Source: a virus
Strand: one strand, 5' to 3'
Length of the DNA: 31,979 nt
IMG/VR virus record: IMGVR_UViG_3300022591_000041
Location: 1 to 31,979 of that record
Below are positions 8,771 through 17,374 of the stretch, piece after piece; positions within the stretch are counted from its first letter, which is position 1, and each line of letters opens with the position of its first letter. Below the pieces are notes generated by a model that was given only the letters and a program-made list of their open reading frames with translations, was not told the DNA's origin and searched no databases. Position numbers and translations under genes: made by a program.

Positions 8771-8773
8771 GGA
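8756..8773 (+). repeat. 18-bp direct repeat, copy 2
   Basis: Identical to 8450-8467. It again covers the final codons and stop of a gene, here the membrane protein, immediately before the tail tube gene. Confidence 0.9.
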
Positions 8774-8779
8774 TTCCTA

Positions 8780-9802
8780 ATGGCCTTTCTATCCGTACAA
8801 AGTCAAATTGGTTTAGCCAAGGAGACAACTCGCAATACAGCAGTCAATCCGTCAGTATGGTTGCCTGTCCTCGCGCCTCAAGTAACGCCAATGCAGAAGT
8901 GGTTGCGCGATGAAGGAATGCGCGGCTCCCCCGTTTTGCTATACGACCAGATTGCCGGAACCCGTCACGATGAATATGACTTCAAGACGAATATCTTTAC
9001 AGACACCGTTGGTAATCTCTTCATGGGAATCTTTGGAACTGATACAGTGACTGGTTCTGCATCGACTGGATACACGCACGTTCTTTCATTGCTCAATAAC
9101 GCATCAATCGGCTCACAGCCCGCCTCTTACACAATTACCGACTTTGACGGCGCTAACGCCTTCCAGATTGCGGGCGCTCAGTTGATGGAATTAACTATGA
9201 CAACGATTGCTGATGGTTCGGCTGAGATTAGTGGCAAGTATGCCGGTCAGCCTTACACCGTTTTGACTTCTGGCGCATGGGGCGCATTGACTCCCGCATC
9301 CGCGAATCAAAATGCTTTCGTTGCGCCTTGGTCGGCCGCTGTCACTTTGAATGGCGTTGCCGCAACATATGTTGCTGAGACTGAAGTTAAGTTTGACCGT
9401 AAATCGACGCCAATTTGGACTCAAGGAACTCAAGGCCCAGAGCGCGTCTTTGCTGGCCCGCTTGAAGTATCTGGCCGAATCCTTTGCGTTCTTGAAACTG
9501 CCAACGACCCATTCTCAACGACAGTCGGAAGCCAAGCGCCGACTGCTCTATCTCGTTACCAAGGCGCGCTTAACCTGACTTTGACTGACGCTAATGACAA
9601 GGCGGGAACTTCGGCATCATCGCAAACCCTTTCCGTTCAATGCTCAAACGTCCAGTGGCATGATGTCAAGCGAACTCGCGGTAAGACATATGTCGAGGTT
9701 GAGGTTCAGTTCGAAGGACATTCCAATACATCAGATGCAGTGGGTGGCGGTTACTCGCCCGCTAAGGTAACATTGTTGAATAGCCAATCGGCTACTTACT
9801 AA
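8780..9802 (+). CDS. Major tail (tube) protein
   Basis: The 340-residue product has the features of siphophage tail tube proteins. The start MAFLSVQSQIGLAKETTRNT, then WLPVLAPQVTPM, is the usual opening that adapts to a given reference value. A middle region with EISGKYAGQPYT and a late VTLNGVAATYVAETEVKFDRK segment follow, and the C-terminal strand YVEVEVQFEGHSN is typical. It precedes the tail assembly chaperones and tape measure. AAGGATTCCTA provides the ribosome binding site. The gene shows less codon bias than the capsid gene although it should also be abundant. Confidence 0.85.
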   Translation: MAFLSVQSQIGLAKETTRNTAVNPSVWLPVLAPQVTPMQKWLRDEGMRGSPVLLYDQIAGTRHDEYDFKTNIFTDTVGNLFMGIFGTDTVTGSASTGYTHVLSLLNNASIGSQPASYTITDFDGANAFQIAGAQLMELTMTTIADGSAEISGKYAGQPYTVLTSGAWGALTPASANQNAFVAPWSAAVTLNGVAATYVAETEVKFDRKSTPIWTQGTQGPERVFAGPLEVSGRILCVLETANDPFSTTVGSQAPTALSRYQGALNLTLTDANDKAGTSASSQTLSVQCSNVQWHDVKRTRGKTYVEVEVQFEGHSNTSDAVGGGYSPAKVTLLNSQSATY

Positions 9803-9819
9803 TACCTGAAGGAAGGGCC

Positions 9820-10230
9820 ATGCAAACAATCGAATTACCAAACGGCCAAAGTGCCGTTCTCAAATCACGCGACATTATTACTGAGCGCATGGACAGAGAG
9901 ATTCAGAAGGCGCAGATGCGCGCCGCCGCATTGTCTTCGAAGTTGCAAGGCGCTGGATTCGACCCGTCTGATTCAACCTCGTGGTCGGCTCTAGGGACTT
10001 TGAATGATGACGAGTTCAATATTTTGAATGCTTACAATGAAGTATTAATTCTCACATTCCTTGCGTCATGGACTTTGAACAATGGCGTTTTGCCAGATGC
10101 CGAGGCTCTACGCGACTTGCCAAAGGCGACTTATGATGTTCTGTCTGATGCTTGCGTTCGTGCGTATGGCGGATTGCCTGACTTCTCGCCAGATGCGGTT
10201 ATCGACCCAAAAGCGCCTACCACCGTCTAA
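9820..10230 (+). CDS. Tail assembly chaperone, short form (gpG-like)
   Basis: This 136-residue protein starts after GAAGGAAGGGCC. It helps the tape measure protein and tail tube assemble in siphophages. Evidence is its place between tail tube and tape measure, an acidic helical composition, and a shift signal at its 3' end: the last codons read CCA AAA just before the stop, with a second open frame following. The short form is the ordinary product; the long form is made by frameshift (next entry). Confidence 0.8.
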   Translation: MQTIELPNGQSAVLKSRDIITERMDREIQKAQMRAAALSSKLQGAGFDPSDSTSWSALGTLNDDEFNILNAYNEVLILTFLASWTLNNGVLPDAEALRDLPKATYDVLSDACVRAYGGLPDFSPDAVIDPKAPTTV

Positions 10231-10412
10231 GTCTCTTACGCTCAGTCCTCAAAGAAGGCGGTGGTGAGATTGATAAAGAAACTGCCGCGCTGTATCGCGA
10301 ATGGCAATATCGTAAACTGTTTGGTGTAACGCATGAGGAATACCTCAACGAACCTGTTGATGTGATTGCATGGTTACTTGCTATTAACGGAGTCGCAAAT
10401 GCCAACGAATAA
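9820..10412 (+). CDS. Tail assembly chaperone, long form by -1 frameshift (gpGT-like)
   Basis: After the heptamer at 10206-10212 the -1 frame continues for 66 codons to the stop at 10410-10412, giving about 197 residues in total. The extension encodes ETAALYREWQYRKLFGVTH and then EPVDVIAWLLAINGV; a W-x-x-x-x-x-G-x-x...E-x-P-x-D-V-I pattern is the usual content of gpT-type extensions. It has no good start codon of its own, so it is reached by slippage. It overlaps the start of the next gene by 14 bases. Established for lambda and many other siphophages; here inferred from sequence. Confidence 0.85.
10206..10265 (+). promoter_or_regulatory. Programmed -1 ribosomal frameshift site
   Basis: The slippery heptamer C CCA AAA lies at 10206-10212 in the correct phase for X XXY YYZ slippage. 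Six bases later ACCACCG (10219-10225) can pair perfectly with CGGTGGT (10259-10265), giving a 7-bp stem around a 33-base loop, which could stall the ribosome. Spacing of 6 bases is what such signals need. The zero-frame stop lies inside the stem-loop. Confidence 0.85.
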
Positions 10413-10908
10413 TGTCAAAGTCGGATTCCATATGACGGGAGTCGATGAAGCCGTTACATCAATGCGCGCAAAGATGGCCGCCGCAAATCTTGCCGCCCGC
10501 AAAATCGTTGCAGATGGTGGTGAGATGATTGCGGAAGAGGCGCGCGCTCAATTCATTCCTCGCGTCAAAGGCGGTCGGCATAAAGTCACCGTCTATCACA
10601 AAGATGGGACAACCTCAGAGGCATGGGCGTATGGCGCGCCTGTTGATAGAGTCAATCATCGGCCGACTCAACGAACAGGGAATGTTCAACGCTCTATTCA
10701 AGTTTTTACAAGCCGAGGCCCGCGACAAGGCATGTGGATATCTGAAACTGGTCCGACTGCAAAGTATGGGCGTCGAGTCGAACTCGGAATGCATTATGGT
10801 GAAGGCGATGACACTTACCCTTACATGCAACCGGGATTCACTCGCGCAAAACCAAAGGTGCAGGCCCTCGCAACTAAAGAATGGCGACTAGCGTTAAGTT
10901 ATGGCTGA
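10399..10908 (+). CDS. HK97 gp10-like neck/tail protein
   Basis: The 169-residue product starts at the ATG at 10399, preceded by GGAG. It resembles the HK97 gp10-like family: a helical start AKMAAANLAARKIVADGG, then AEEARAQFIPRVKGG, a central RTGNVQRSIQV and a late AKYGRRVELGMHYGEGD, with TYPYMQPGFT near the end. These proteins usually sit in the connector region before the tail tube. Here the gene lies between the tail chaperone and the tape measure, an unusual place. It overlaps both neighbours. Confidence 0.8.
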   Translation: MPTNNVKVGFHMTGVDEAVTSMRAKMAAANLAARKIVADGGEMIAEEARAQFIPRVKGGRHKVTVYHKDGTTSEAWAYGAPVDRVNHRPTQRTGNVQRSIQVFTSRGPRQGMWISETGPTAKYGRRVELGMHYGEGDDTYPYMQPGFTRAKPKVQALATKEWRLALSYG

Positions 10909-12709
10909 ACTACTTCCACCAATCATTGCGACGCTCATGGCCGAAGGCGAACAGTTCTTTGGCTTATTCGAACGCGCCAACAAAACAATGGAAGGGACTG
11001 CGGCCAAGGCCGATACTCTCGGCGGCAAGTTTGCATCTTTAGGCTCAAAAGTATCGACCGTCGCTCTGACTGGATTCGCGGGCGCTCTGATTCTTGGGAC
11101 TAAGTATGCGCTTGAATACTCGGACCAACTTAAGGCTCTCCAAACGCAGGCGGGATGGACTAAAGAGCAAGTCGATAAGATGTCGCCTTCAATTCTTGAC
11201 CTATCAAACAAGATGGGCGTCGCGACAGACATCCTGATTCCCGCATTGGTATCAGCCTCGAAGGCTGGGTACACTCAAGCGCAGGCAATGAATCTTGTCG
11301 CTCAAGCGACGAACTTGGCGGCCACGACAACGACCAATGCAAAAATCTCAGCCAGCGACCTTGCAACGACAACCCAGACTCTTATCACTTTGCAGGCATT
11401 GCATATTAAAGGGACTCAAAATCTGACGACAACAAGCATTGCGCTATGGGCGGCGCAGGCTCATGGCACAATGACTATGACGGACTTTGCTGAAGCATTG
11501 AATGGCAAAGTCACCGCCGCAATGCAGGCGTTCGGCCTCGGACTTGATTCAGTTGGTTCAACGATTGCATTCTTTGCCGATGCTGGTCTCAAGGGCCAAA
11601 AGGCAGGCATGATGATTAGTCAGATGCTTGGCAAGATGGAGACTCCATCACAGACTGTTGATAAGCATTTACGCGCAATTGGATTAACTCAACAACGCGT
11701 CGCTGAAGATGTCAAAAAACCGGGCGGATTCTTATCGGTAATGCAAATGATTCACACGCGATTCATTGCGGCTGGTTACTCAGCAAAAGACTACTCAAAC
11801 TTCTTACTGCAACTGTTCGGTGGTGGTGCGCGAACGATGGCTGGTCCATTGCTCTTTGCAAACAACATGGACAAAGTTAATAAGATTATGGACCAGTCGA
11901 AGAATGCTGGTAAGAGTTATGGCGATGCGCTAGCCGCCTACCTGAATGAGCCTTCAACGAAGATGGCCAAACTCGGCGAACAGGTTAAGCATTTACTGCA
12001 AGGCATCGGGACATTTACTATTCCAATCGTTATGGATGCGACTAAGTTCCTTTCATCATTCATTGACAAACTTAAGACGAGTCCCGCATTGAAGATGGCT
12101 CTCGAAGAAAGTATTGCTGGTGTCATTGTTCTCGCGATGGCTATGAAGATTAAGAAAATATTCGGTTCAGTCAAGGACTTGTTCGGCAAAGGGACCGAAG
12201 GCGTCAAGAGCGCGCAGACGACAACCATTATTGAATTACTAAGAAGTATTGACATCAATACTGCAAAGACGGCAGGCTTAAGTCCCCTTGGCGGCGGACC
12301 AAAGACGCCGACCGTACCGCCCGGCAATGAGATACCGAAGCCGCCACCGACAGAAAATGGTGGCGGAGCAAGCGCGGCGGCAATAGCGGCAGTCGTCATT
12401 GCGGGACTTGCCTCTTTCGTCGTTCCCGCATCAATTTTGACTGCTGGTATGACGAGCCTTGATACAGCAAAAGGCCAAGCCGCATTGAAGAAGGCTTATG
12501 GTGCGCAAGGTGCGGCGCGGTTCAATGAAGCCCTTGGCGGCATTGCAAATGAGCATGGTTACGTCATTGACCAAAATGGCACTGTTGGCGGCGGCTCAGG
12601 CAGTCGCGTCGTATCCAATGAATTGATGCGCATTGAAGCCGCCATCCTGAAGGCCAATGCATTACATAAACCAGTCCCATCATTGAAAGTGATTCTCAGT
12701 GCCAGATGA
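10901..12709 (+). CDS. Tape measure protein
   Basis: At 602 residues this is the long helical protein that sets tail length and is injected with DNA. Evidence: long stretches of Ala/Lys/Leu helix with GALILGTKYALEYSDQLKAL near the start, repeated ALVSASKAGYTQAQAMNLV-type motifs of the phage tail tape measure family, an ALNGKVTAAMQAFGL segment, and hydrophobic spans at residues ~405-420 (AGVIVLAMAMKI) and ~495-520 (AAAIAAVVIAGLASFVVP). The position after the chaperones agrees. At about 1.5 angstrom per residue it predicts a short tail of roughly 90 nm. The gene starts inside the previous stop (ATGGCTGA). Confidence 0.88.
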   Translation: MAELLPPIIATLMAEGEQFFGLFERANKTMEGTAAKADTLGGKFASLGSKVSTVALTGFAGALILGTKYALEYSDQLKALQTQAGWTKEQVDKMSPSILDLSNKMGVATDILIPALVSASKAGYTQAQAMNLVAQATNLAATTTTNAKISASDLATTTQTLITLQALHIKGTQNLTTTSIALWAAQAHGTMTMTDFAEALNGKVTAAMQAFGLGLDSVGSTIAFFADAGLKGQKAGMMISQMLGKMETPSQTVDKHLRAIGLTQQRVAEDVKKPGGFLSVMQMIHTRFIAAGYSAKDYSNFLLQLFGGGARTMAGPLLFANNMDKVNKIMDQSKNAGKSYGDALAAYLNEPSTKMAKLGEQVKHLLQGIGTFTIPIVMDATKFLSSFIDKLKTSPALKMALEESIAGVIVLAMAMKIKKIFGSVKDLFGKGTEGVKSAQTTTIIELLRSIDINTAKTAGLSPLGGGPKTPTVPPGNEIPKPPPTENGGGASAAAIAAVVIAGLASFVVPASILTAGMTSLDTAKGQAALKKAYGAQGAARFNEALGGIANEHGYVIDQNGTVGGGSGSRVVSNELMRIEAAILKANALHKPVPSLKVILSAR

Positions 12710-12875
12710 CCAACAGCAAATCGAGATTGAACTTGAACTTGGTTTGATTGTAAATAAATTACTTGCCAACAAGGCATTCATGCGCGCTGTGACTGACGGC
12801 GTTCGCGCGCAATTGCTTAAAGATGCCAGAACGATGAAGACAATTTTTGGCAAATGGGGCGGGACGACTAAATGA
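12699..12875 (+). CDS. Small hypothetical tail-region protein, 58 aa (GTG start)
   Basis: The reading frame opens with GTG at 12699, overlaps the tape measure end by 11 bases and ends in ATGA overlap with the next gene. It encodes an acidic start (VPDDQQQIEIELELGLIVNK) and then a basic C-terminus (KDARTMKTIFGKWGG). There is no long leader, so translation is probably coupled. Function unknown; the tight overlaps on both sides are the main support. Confidence 0.6.
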   Translation: MPDDQQQIEIELELGLIVNKLLANKAFMRAVTDGVRAQLLKDARTMKTIFGKWGGTTK

Positions 12876-15106
12876 CGCAGATTGATTCGCTCCCCGTTCT
12901 TGCTGTCTCAATTGCATTCAATCCATCTAATCCGAATAGTCAGACTCAAACTTGGACTGATGTCACTTCATATGTTCAAGACTTCACGACTCGTTCAGGC
13001 CGCCAACACTTTCTCGACAGAATTGAATCATCTGGCCTTCAAATGACTCTTGATAATCGAACAGGGTTCTTTCTTAATGGAACGACTAACGGCACTGGTT
13101 ATGTCATCCGAACTAGGTTGCCAATCAAAATTACAGCGACTTGGTTGAGTGTTTCTTATCCTATCTATTTTGGATTAATTGAATCAGCCGAAGAGCGATT
13201 GATGGACTTTCTAAATCAAGAGATTGTTCTGACTTGCGCTGACTTGACCAAACAATTATCGCTCACAGATATGAATCTCCCATTGTTCTATCGGCAGTTC
13301 GTCAATAGCACAATCACGACTTCAACGACTTCGATAACAGTTAGTACCGGCTCAAAAACCTTCACCGTCCCGACACTGGCATCAGTCCCCGCGACTGGAA
13401 CAGCCGTCAGCATTATGGCTAAGGCGGTTCAAGGATTAGCGCCTATCATCGCGGTTGGGACCGTCTCTGCCGGAACGACTGCGACATCTCTTATCGTTAA
13501 TATTACGAACACATTTATTGCCGGCATCTCAGCCGGCCCATATACGTCTTGGGTCATCAGCATTGGTTCGGATATGGCTTACTACGGCCTCGATGCGGGT
13601 AATGTCAATGACGCTCTATTGGGCAACACTTTAACAATTAGCGGCAATGTCTTGACTAATGGTTCTGGCGCATTGCTTTATTCAAATCAAACTTGCATTG
13701 ACTTAAGTTATGGCGGCGTCCCGACTAATGTCGCATCTCTTCAATTGGCGCAGGGACTTGGCTACACAACAGTCATCGGCTCAATTGACTTCTGGATTCT
13801 TGGCCAGAATCTGAGCAATCAAAATATTCTCGCCTTCGTTGAAACAGGCGGCGGCAGTTATAACACTTTGGCTGTCTCGCCGTCAGGCGAATTAATTAAT
13901 ATCAACGGCACTTACTCGACAACGACAACCACTGGCATCAACATCATCGATGGCCAATGGCATCATGTCGGCATCTATTCAACAGGCACGAACATTTTTG
14001 TCTATTGTGACGGCATCTTTGTTCAGATACCAACTGTCGGCGGGCAGATTAGCGCGCAAGGTTTTGGATTATTTATTGGCAATAGTGTCTCAGCGGGGAC
14101 GTATCAACCGAAGCCTATTTATCCATTGTCGGGATTAGTTTCTCAATTGACAGTCGGTGCGCCTTATGTTCAGACAACTAGAAACAATATTTTGAATCGC
14201 TACAAGGCTGGCAATCTCTTAACGGAACAAATATCTTCAGGCGACCGTATTGCTGAGATTCTTATCTTGGCAGGGTTTGGAACAATTACTGCAGGCGCTT
14301 TATCGCCTACGAATTACACAGTGAATGATGCAACGTGGTCTACTGGCTTAGGGACTTGTTTCGTTCAAGGGTTTCAATCATCTGTTACTGGCTCAACCGC
14401 GCTAAGTCTCATTCAACAAGTTACTGATACTGATATTGGCGCATTCTTTCAAACGCCTGCTGGAGTGTTTGAGTTTGACACTCAAAGTTATCTTTACACC
14501 GCTACGCAAAATGCGCCCGCGACAGGGACGGCTGTTTGGACAGATGCAACCGCAACAGGAACATCGACTTACTATGATGCGATTAGTTCTCAAATCATTC
14601 GCGATGATGCAGATGTCTGGCCCGTTGTTCGAGTAACGCCGCAAAATGGCGTCGACCAAATTGCAACAACATCTTCATCAATCGCATCTTACGGATATGG
14701 AACTTTGACAAAAAGTGGCACGGTGCATGTAACTAATGATGCCGCATTGCAAACGGCGTATTATTTGGCAAGCATTTATCAGTCGCCCTTGCCGCGAGTT
14801 CAATCAGTCCAACTTCAATCTGAAACCAATAACGGATACTTAATGCCTGAGATGTTGAACCGATACGTCAATGACCAAATCCTCTTTATTCGCAATCAAA
14901 ATGGCGCATCAACAGCCGGCCAAATCAGCCTGCGAATGGGCGTTGAGAATATTCAACATGAGTTCAAGGCCGACCCGGGCTATTGGCATTCGACTTACAT
15001 GCTTGACCCATACCCTAAGTATTTTATAAATCAAGCCTCGCCGACTTACTACCTCTTGTTTGATGATGCCACATATGGCAAACTAGACACAATGATGCTT
15101 ATATAG
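12872..15106 (+). CDS. Minor tail protein with LamG/concanavalin-like domain
   Basis: The 744-residue protein follows the tape measure gene and probably forms part of the tail tip. The N-terminal part (residues ~1-130) is like distal-tail-type proteins (YVQDFTTRSGRQHFLDRI, then LQMTLDNRTGFF). Residues ~300-440 form a lectin-like jelly roll: SIDFWILGQNL, IDGQWHHVGIYSTGTNIFVY, then a YPLSGLVSQLTVG strand, which are hallmarks of LamG/ConA-like carbohydrate-binding domains. I infer binding to host cell surface glycans. The C-terminal ~250 residues include a NRYVNDQILFIRNQNG segment found in actinophage minor tail proteins. Low-complexity Thr/Ser stretches separate the domains. Confidence 0.75.
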   Translation: MTQIDSLPVLAVSIAFNPSNPNSQTQTWTDVTSYVQDFTTRSGRQHFLDRIESSGLQMTLDNRTGFFLNGTTNGTGYVIRTRLPIKITATWLSVSYPIYFGLIESAEERLMDFLNQEIVLTCADLTKQLSLTDMNLPLFYRQFVNSTITTSTTSITVSTGSKTFTVPTLASVPATGTAVSIMAKAVQGLAPIIAVGTVSAGTTATSLIVNITNTFIAGISAGPYTSWVISIGSDMAYYGLDAGNVNDALLGNTLTISGNVLTNGSGALLYSNQTCIDLSYGGVPTNVASLQLAQGLGYTTVIGSIDFWILGQNLSNQNILAFVETGGGSYNTLAVSPSGELININGTYSTTTTTGINIIDGQWHHVGIYSTGTNIFVYCDGIFVQIPTVGGQISAQGFGLFIGNSVSAGTYQPKPIYPLSGLVSQLTVGAPYVQTTRNNILNRYKAGNLLTEQISSGDRIAEILILAGFGTITAGALSPTNYTVNDATWSTGLGTCFVQGFQSSVTGSTALSLIQQVTDTDIGAFFQTPAGVFEFDTQSYLYTATQNAPATGTAVWTDATATGTSTYYDAISSQIIRDDADVWPVVRVTPQNGVDQIATTSSSIASYGYGTLTKSGTVHVTNDAALQTAYYLASIYQSPLPRVQSVQLQSETNNGYLMPEMLNRYVNDQILFIRNQNGASTAGQISLRMGVENIQHEFKADPGYWHSTYMLDPYPKYFINQASPTYYLLFDDATYGKLDTMMLI

Positions 15107-15113
15107 GAGAGCC

Positions 15114-15734
15114 ATGCCACATAATCCAACTTCAATCTCATACAACACGCCTCAACAGTTCACCTCATCTGAGATGCTGACTTCGGCCGCCTACAATGCT
15201 CTAGTTGCAGATGTTGCACTTCTGTATGCCAAGCCTTGGTTGATATCAAGCATCAACTCAGCGTTAGGTTCGACGGCGAATGGTGTTCAGTTATTCACCG
15301 CTAATACAACCAACATCTCTAACTCGCCTGCAACACTTGCAGGAACGATAACAAACTCTGCTGGAACATTTACTATTCCTGCAGGCTTATCTGGCTTGTA
15401 TCGGGTGACGATGCGCTTATCGGCAATCTCGCAGGCGACATCCGGCTCATTCAATATGCTCTGCACGACTGCAGGCGGCGCGACTGCAAACAATGCAACG
15501 GTTGCTAGCCCCAGAATCGCGTTTAACGCAAATGGTGGTTCAGACTCAATGGGCAGTTTCGTTTGGCCTTTCTCTGGCACAGGAACGACTGGCGCGTATC
15601 CGACATCAATGACTTTTGCAACTCAGAGTTCCGCGACATCAACTGGATATAACGGAAGCGCATCGCCGTCATATGGAACTGCATCGACTAACGTCCAGAT
15701 TGAATATCTAGGCACATCTAACGGCTCCATTTAA
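15114..15734 (+). CDS. Tail fibre/appendage protein
   Basis: The 206-residue protein starts after ATAGGAGAGCC. The N-terminal part (TPQQFTSSEMLTSAAYNALV) is the short attachment helix seen at the start of many phage fibre and collar proteins. The rest is beta-rich and Ser/Thr/Gly/Asn-rich, with GTFTIPAGLSGLYRVTMRLS, which looks like a C1q/TNF-like jelly roll. It is likely to be a receptor-binding or accessory fibre. Exact family not certain. Confidence 0.65.
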   Translation: MPHNPTSISYNTPQQFTSSEMLTSAAYNALVADVALLYAKPWLISSINSALGSTANGVQLFTANTTNISNSPATLAGTITNSAGTFTIPAGLSGLYRVTMRLSAISQATSGSFNMLCTTAGGATANNATVASPRIAFNANGGSDSMGSFVWPFSGTGTTGAYPTSMTFATQSSATSTGYNGSASPSYGTASTNVQIEYLGTSNGSI

Positions 15735-15817
15735 TGAATTGGGACTTCATATGGAACGTGACAATCGTCGCCATTGTCGCCGACGTTTGTGTTATTTTAT
15801 TTATATCCAACAGATAG
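15734..15817 (+). CDS. Tiny membrane protein of the lysis region, 27 aa
   Basis: The ORF starts at ATG overlapping the previous stop by one base (TAATG), encodes NWDFIWNVTIVAIVADVCV followed by ILFISNR, and ends 7 bases before the endolysin start. Residues ~6-24 are hydrophobic enough for a single transmembrane helix. Its place just before the endolysin gene suggests a tiny holin-like or lysis accessory protein, but the ORF is very short and could be fortuitous. Confidence 0.4.
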   Translation: MNWDFIWNVTIVAIVADVCVILFISNR

Positions 15818-15824
15818 GAACATC

Positions 15825-16346
15825 ATGACGACTACACCTGCACAGAACTTGGTTGCTTGGGCGCATTGGGCTGAGGCTAACAAGGCTCACTTTATTTACA
15901 CTGAAGGCGCACAGCGCATGGAAGCGATTAGTCAATGGCCGCTTAAGTTTCCTATCTCGGCTGACTGCTCAGCATTTGTCACTTTGCTCGCGAATCTTTG
16001 CGGCATTCCTGACCCAAATGGCCAACATTACAATCACTCTGGCTACACCGGCACGTTGCTCGCGAATCAAGCCAATCATCACATTCCTGCGGCTCAGGTT
16101 CAACCCGGCGATGTCGTCGTCTATGGCCCCGGGACTGGGTGGCATACTGCAATCGTCATCGAAGTTCATGGCCCAGATATCCTTACCGTCAGTCATGGCG
16201 ACTCGCATGGGCCTAGTTACTGCTGGGTCAATGCGCCAACGACAGTCCCAAGTAAGGGCATCGGTTCAGATGGCCGCAAGCCTCAGACATTCCTTCGTCT
16301 TAACCAAACGGTAGTGCGCGAGGTTAGGCCGGTTCCCGCCGCATAG
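15825..16346 (+). CDS. NlpC/P60-type endolysin (peptidoglycan endopeptidase)
   Basis: The 173-residue enzyme starts at the ATG at 15825 after AGGAACATC; upstream in-frame starts lack a binding site. It has the catalytic Cys48 in SADCSAFVTLL and His106 in GWHTAIVIEVHG, the Cys-His pattern of NlpC/P60 cysteine peptidases, followed by VSHGDSHGPSY. The GDVVVYG strand before the His is also typical. It would cut peptide stems of the host wall at lysis. No separate wall-binding domain is visible, and no signal peptide, so it would rely on a holin. Membrane-protein genes lie on both sides. Confidence 0.85.
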   Translation: MTTTPAQNLVAWAHWAEANKAHFIYTEGAQRMEAISQWPLKFPISADCSAFVTLLANLCGIPDPNGQHYNHSGYTGTLLANQANHHIPAAQVQPGDVVVYGPGTGWHTAIVIEVHGPDILTVSHGDSHGPSYCWVNAPTTVPSKGIGSDGRKPQTFLRLNQTVVREVRPVPAA

Positions 16347-16347
16347 T

Positions 16348-16674
16348 ATGTTTGCATCATTAACGGCATCAAACTTTTGGCTTGGATTCATTGCTAATGC
16401 ATTCCTAGTCGTATCGGGCATTAGCGCCTTTATCTGGGGACTCGTCAAGTTCGGCCATAAGCAGATTGTTGATTCAGTCAAAGAAACAATCGAACCGCGA
16501 CTTGAGAAAATTGAGCATCGTCAGGATGCCATTTACGCCCAGCAAGTCCCAAATGGCGGCGGTAGCGTTCGTGATGCAATTGACAGGATTGAGAAGGCAG
16601 TCAATATTCAGGCGCAAGAGTTCCAGCGTCATTTAGGCTTCCATGACGGCCAAGATGCTCGACAGGGTTTGTAG
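16348..16674 (+). CDS. Putative holin or membrane-anchored coiled-coil protein
   Basis: The 108-residue product has one strong transmembrane helix at about residues 10-32 (FWLGFIANAFLVVSGISAFI) followed by a charged helix with EPRLEKIEHRQDAIYAQQ and later DAIDRIEKAVNIQAQEFQR, both with heptad-like patterns. It starts two bases after the endolysin stop. A small single-span protein beside an endolysin is commonly a holin in actinophages. Function is inferred from this context. Confidence 0.6.
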   Translation: MFASLTASNFWLGFIANAFLVVSGISAFIWGLVKFGHKQIVDSVKETIEPRLEKIEHRQDAIYAQQVPNGGGSVRDAIDRIEKAVNIQAQEFQRHLGFHDGQDARQGL

Positions 16675-16807
16675 GCATCCTCACTGTCATCAGCCAATAC
16701 GTGAGGTTCTAGTCGACGGCAAATATGAATGGCAACATTTTGGACTTGGGCGATTCTGCCCACCAACCGTTGCGGAGCCATTCAAGCATGATGAGCGTGT
16801 AGTATGA
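16643..16807 (+). CDS. Small Cys/His-rich protein, 54 aa
   Basis: An ORF starting at ATG 16643 (or 16655) encodes a segment MLDRVCRHPHCHQPIREVLV, then KYEWQHFGLGRFCPP, and ends at 16807. Clustered Cys and His (C-x-H-x-H-C-H and a later Cys) suggest metal binding. It overlaps the putative holin gene by 32 bases (20 with the later start), and its ribosome binding site is weak. Codon content resembles its neighbours, so I think it is real but not certain. Confidence 0.45.
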   Translation: MTAKMLDRVCRHPHCHQPIREVLVDGKYEWQHFGLGRFCPPTVAEPFKHDERVV

Positions 16808-16838
16808 CTTTCAAGTTCTCAAGATAAAGGACAATCAC

Positions 16839-17363
16839 ATGGCATCTTCTTCCAACTATCTCTTCCCTCAAGAGGGACTCGATTACATCATGGGCGTTAT
16901 CCCGAAGGCGGGAACGACTCCATCGACCCTTTACCTAGGACTTTTTACGACCTCTTGGGCAACGGTTCAGGGATACGGACTGACTAACATCAACGTCACT
17001 TTGAATACCGGCACTTACTCAGTCACCGAACTTGCATCTGCAACTGGCTATACGACTCGAACTTCTTTGGCGGCCGCATCATGGGGCGCGCAATCTGCCG
17101 GAACTGTCACCATCGGCTCAAACACCGTCAATGTTCGTCAATCAACTTACCCTGCGGTGACTATCACTAACACCTCTGGTTCAACTTGGACTGGCGTTAA
17201 TGGCATCTTCGTCGCGACATCTGCAACGGTTGGGCAAGCATCAGGTTCAGGGACGACCGTTCTTTGGTATGCGCCATTCAGCGATGGCTCGACTGTAACT
17301 CTTGCAAATGGCGACTCAATCACTGTAACGCCGACTTGGCAATCTGCACCATATCCTGCGTAA
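16839..17363 (+). CDS. Virion-associated beta-rich protein
   Basis: The 174-residue protein starts after AAAGGACAATCAC. It opens with MASSSNYLFPQEGLDYIMGV and soon has TLYLGLFTTSW, a motif shared by a family of phage structural proteins with a jelly-roll-like fold. The rest is Thr/Ser/Gly/Val-rich and ends in NGDSITVTPTWQS. Located among fibre genes, it is probably part of the tail tip or an appendage. The family has no established role that I know. Confidence 0.65.
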   Translation: MASSSNYLFPQEGLDYIMGVIPKAGTTPSTLYLGLFTTSWATVQGYGLTNINVTLNTGTYSVTELASATGYTTRTSLAAASWGAQSAGTVTIGSNTVNVRQSTYPAVTITNTSGSTWTGVNGIFVATSATVGQASGSGTTVLWYAPFSDGSTVTLANGDSITVTPTWQSAPYPA

Positions 17364-17374
17364 AGTAGCCAGCA

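Noticed and set aside
11938-12399. 153-codon antisense ORF under the tape measure gene
   Set aside because: Shadow frame opposite a well-supported gene; low-complexity Pro/Ala content and no start signal.
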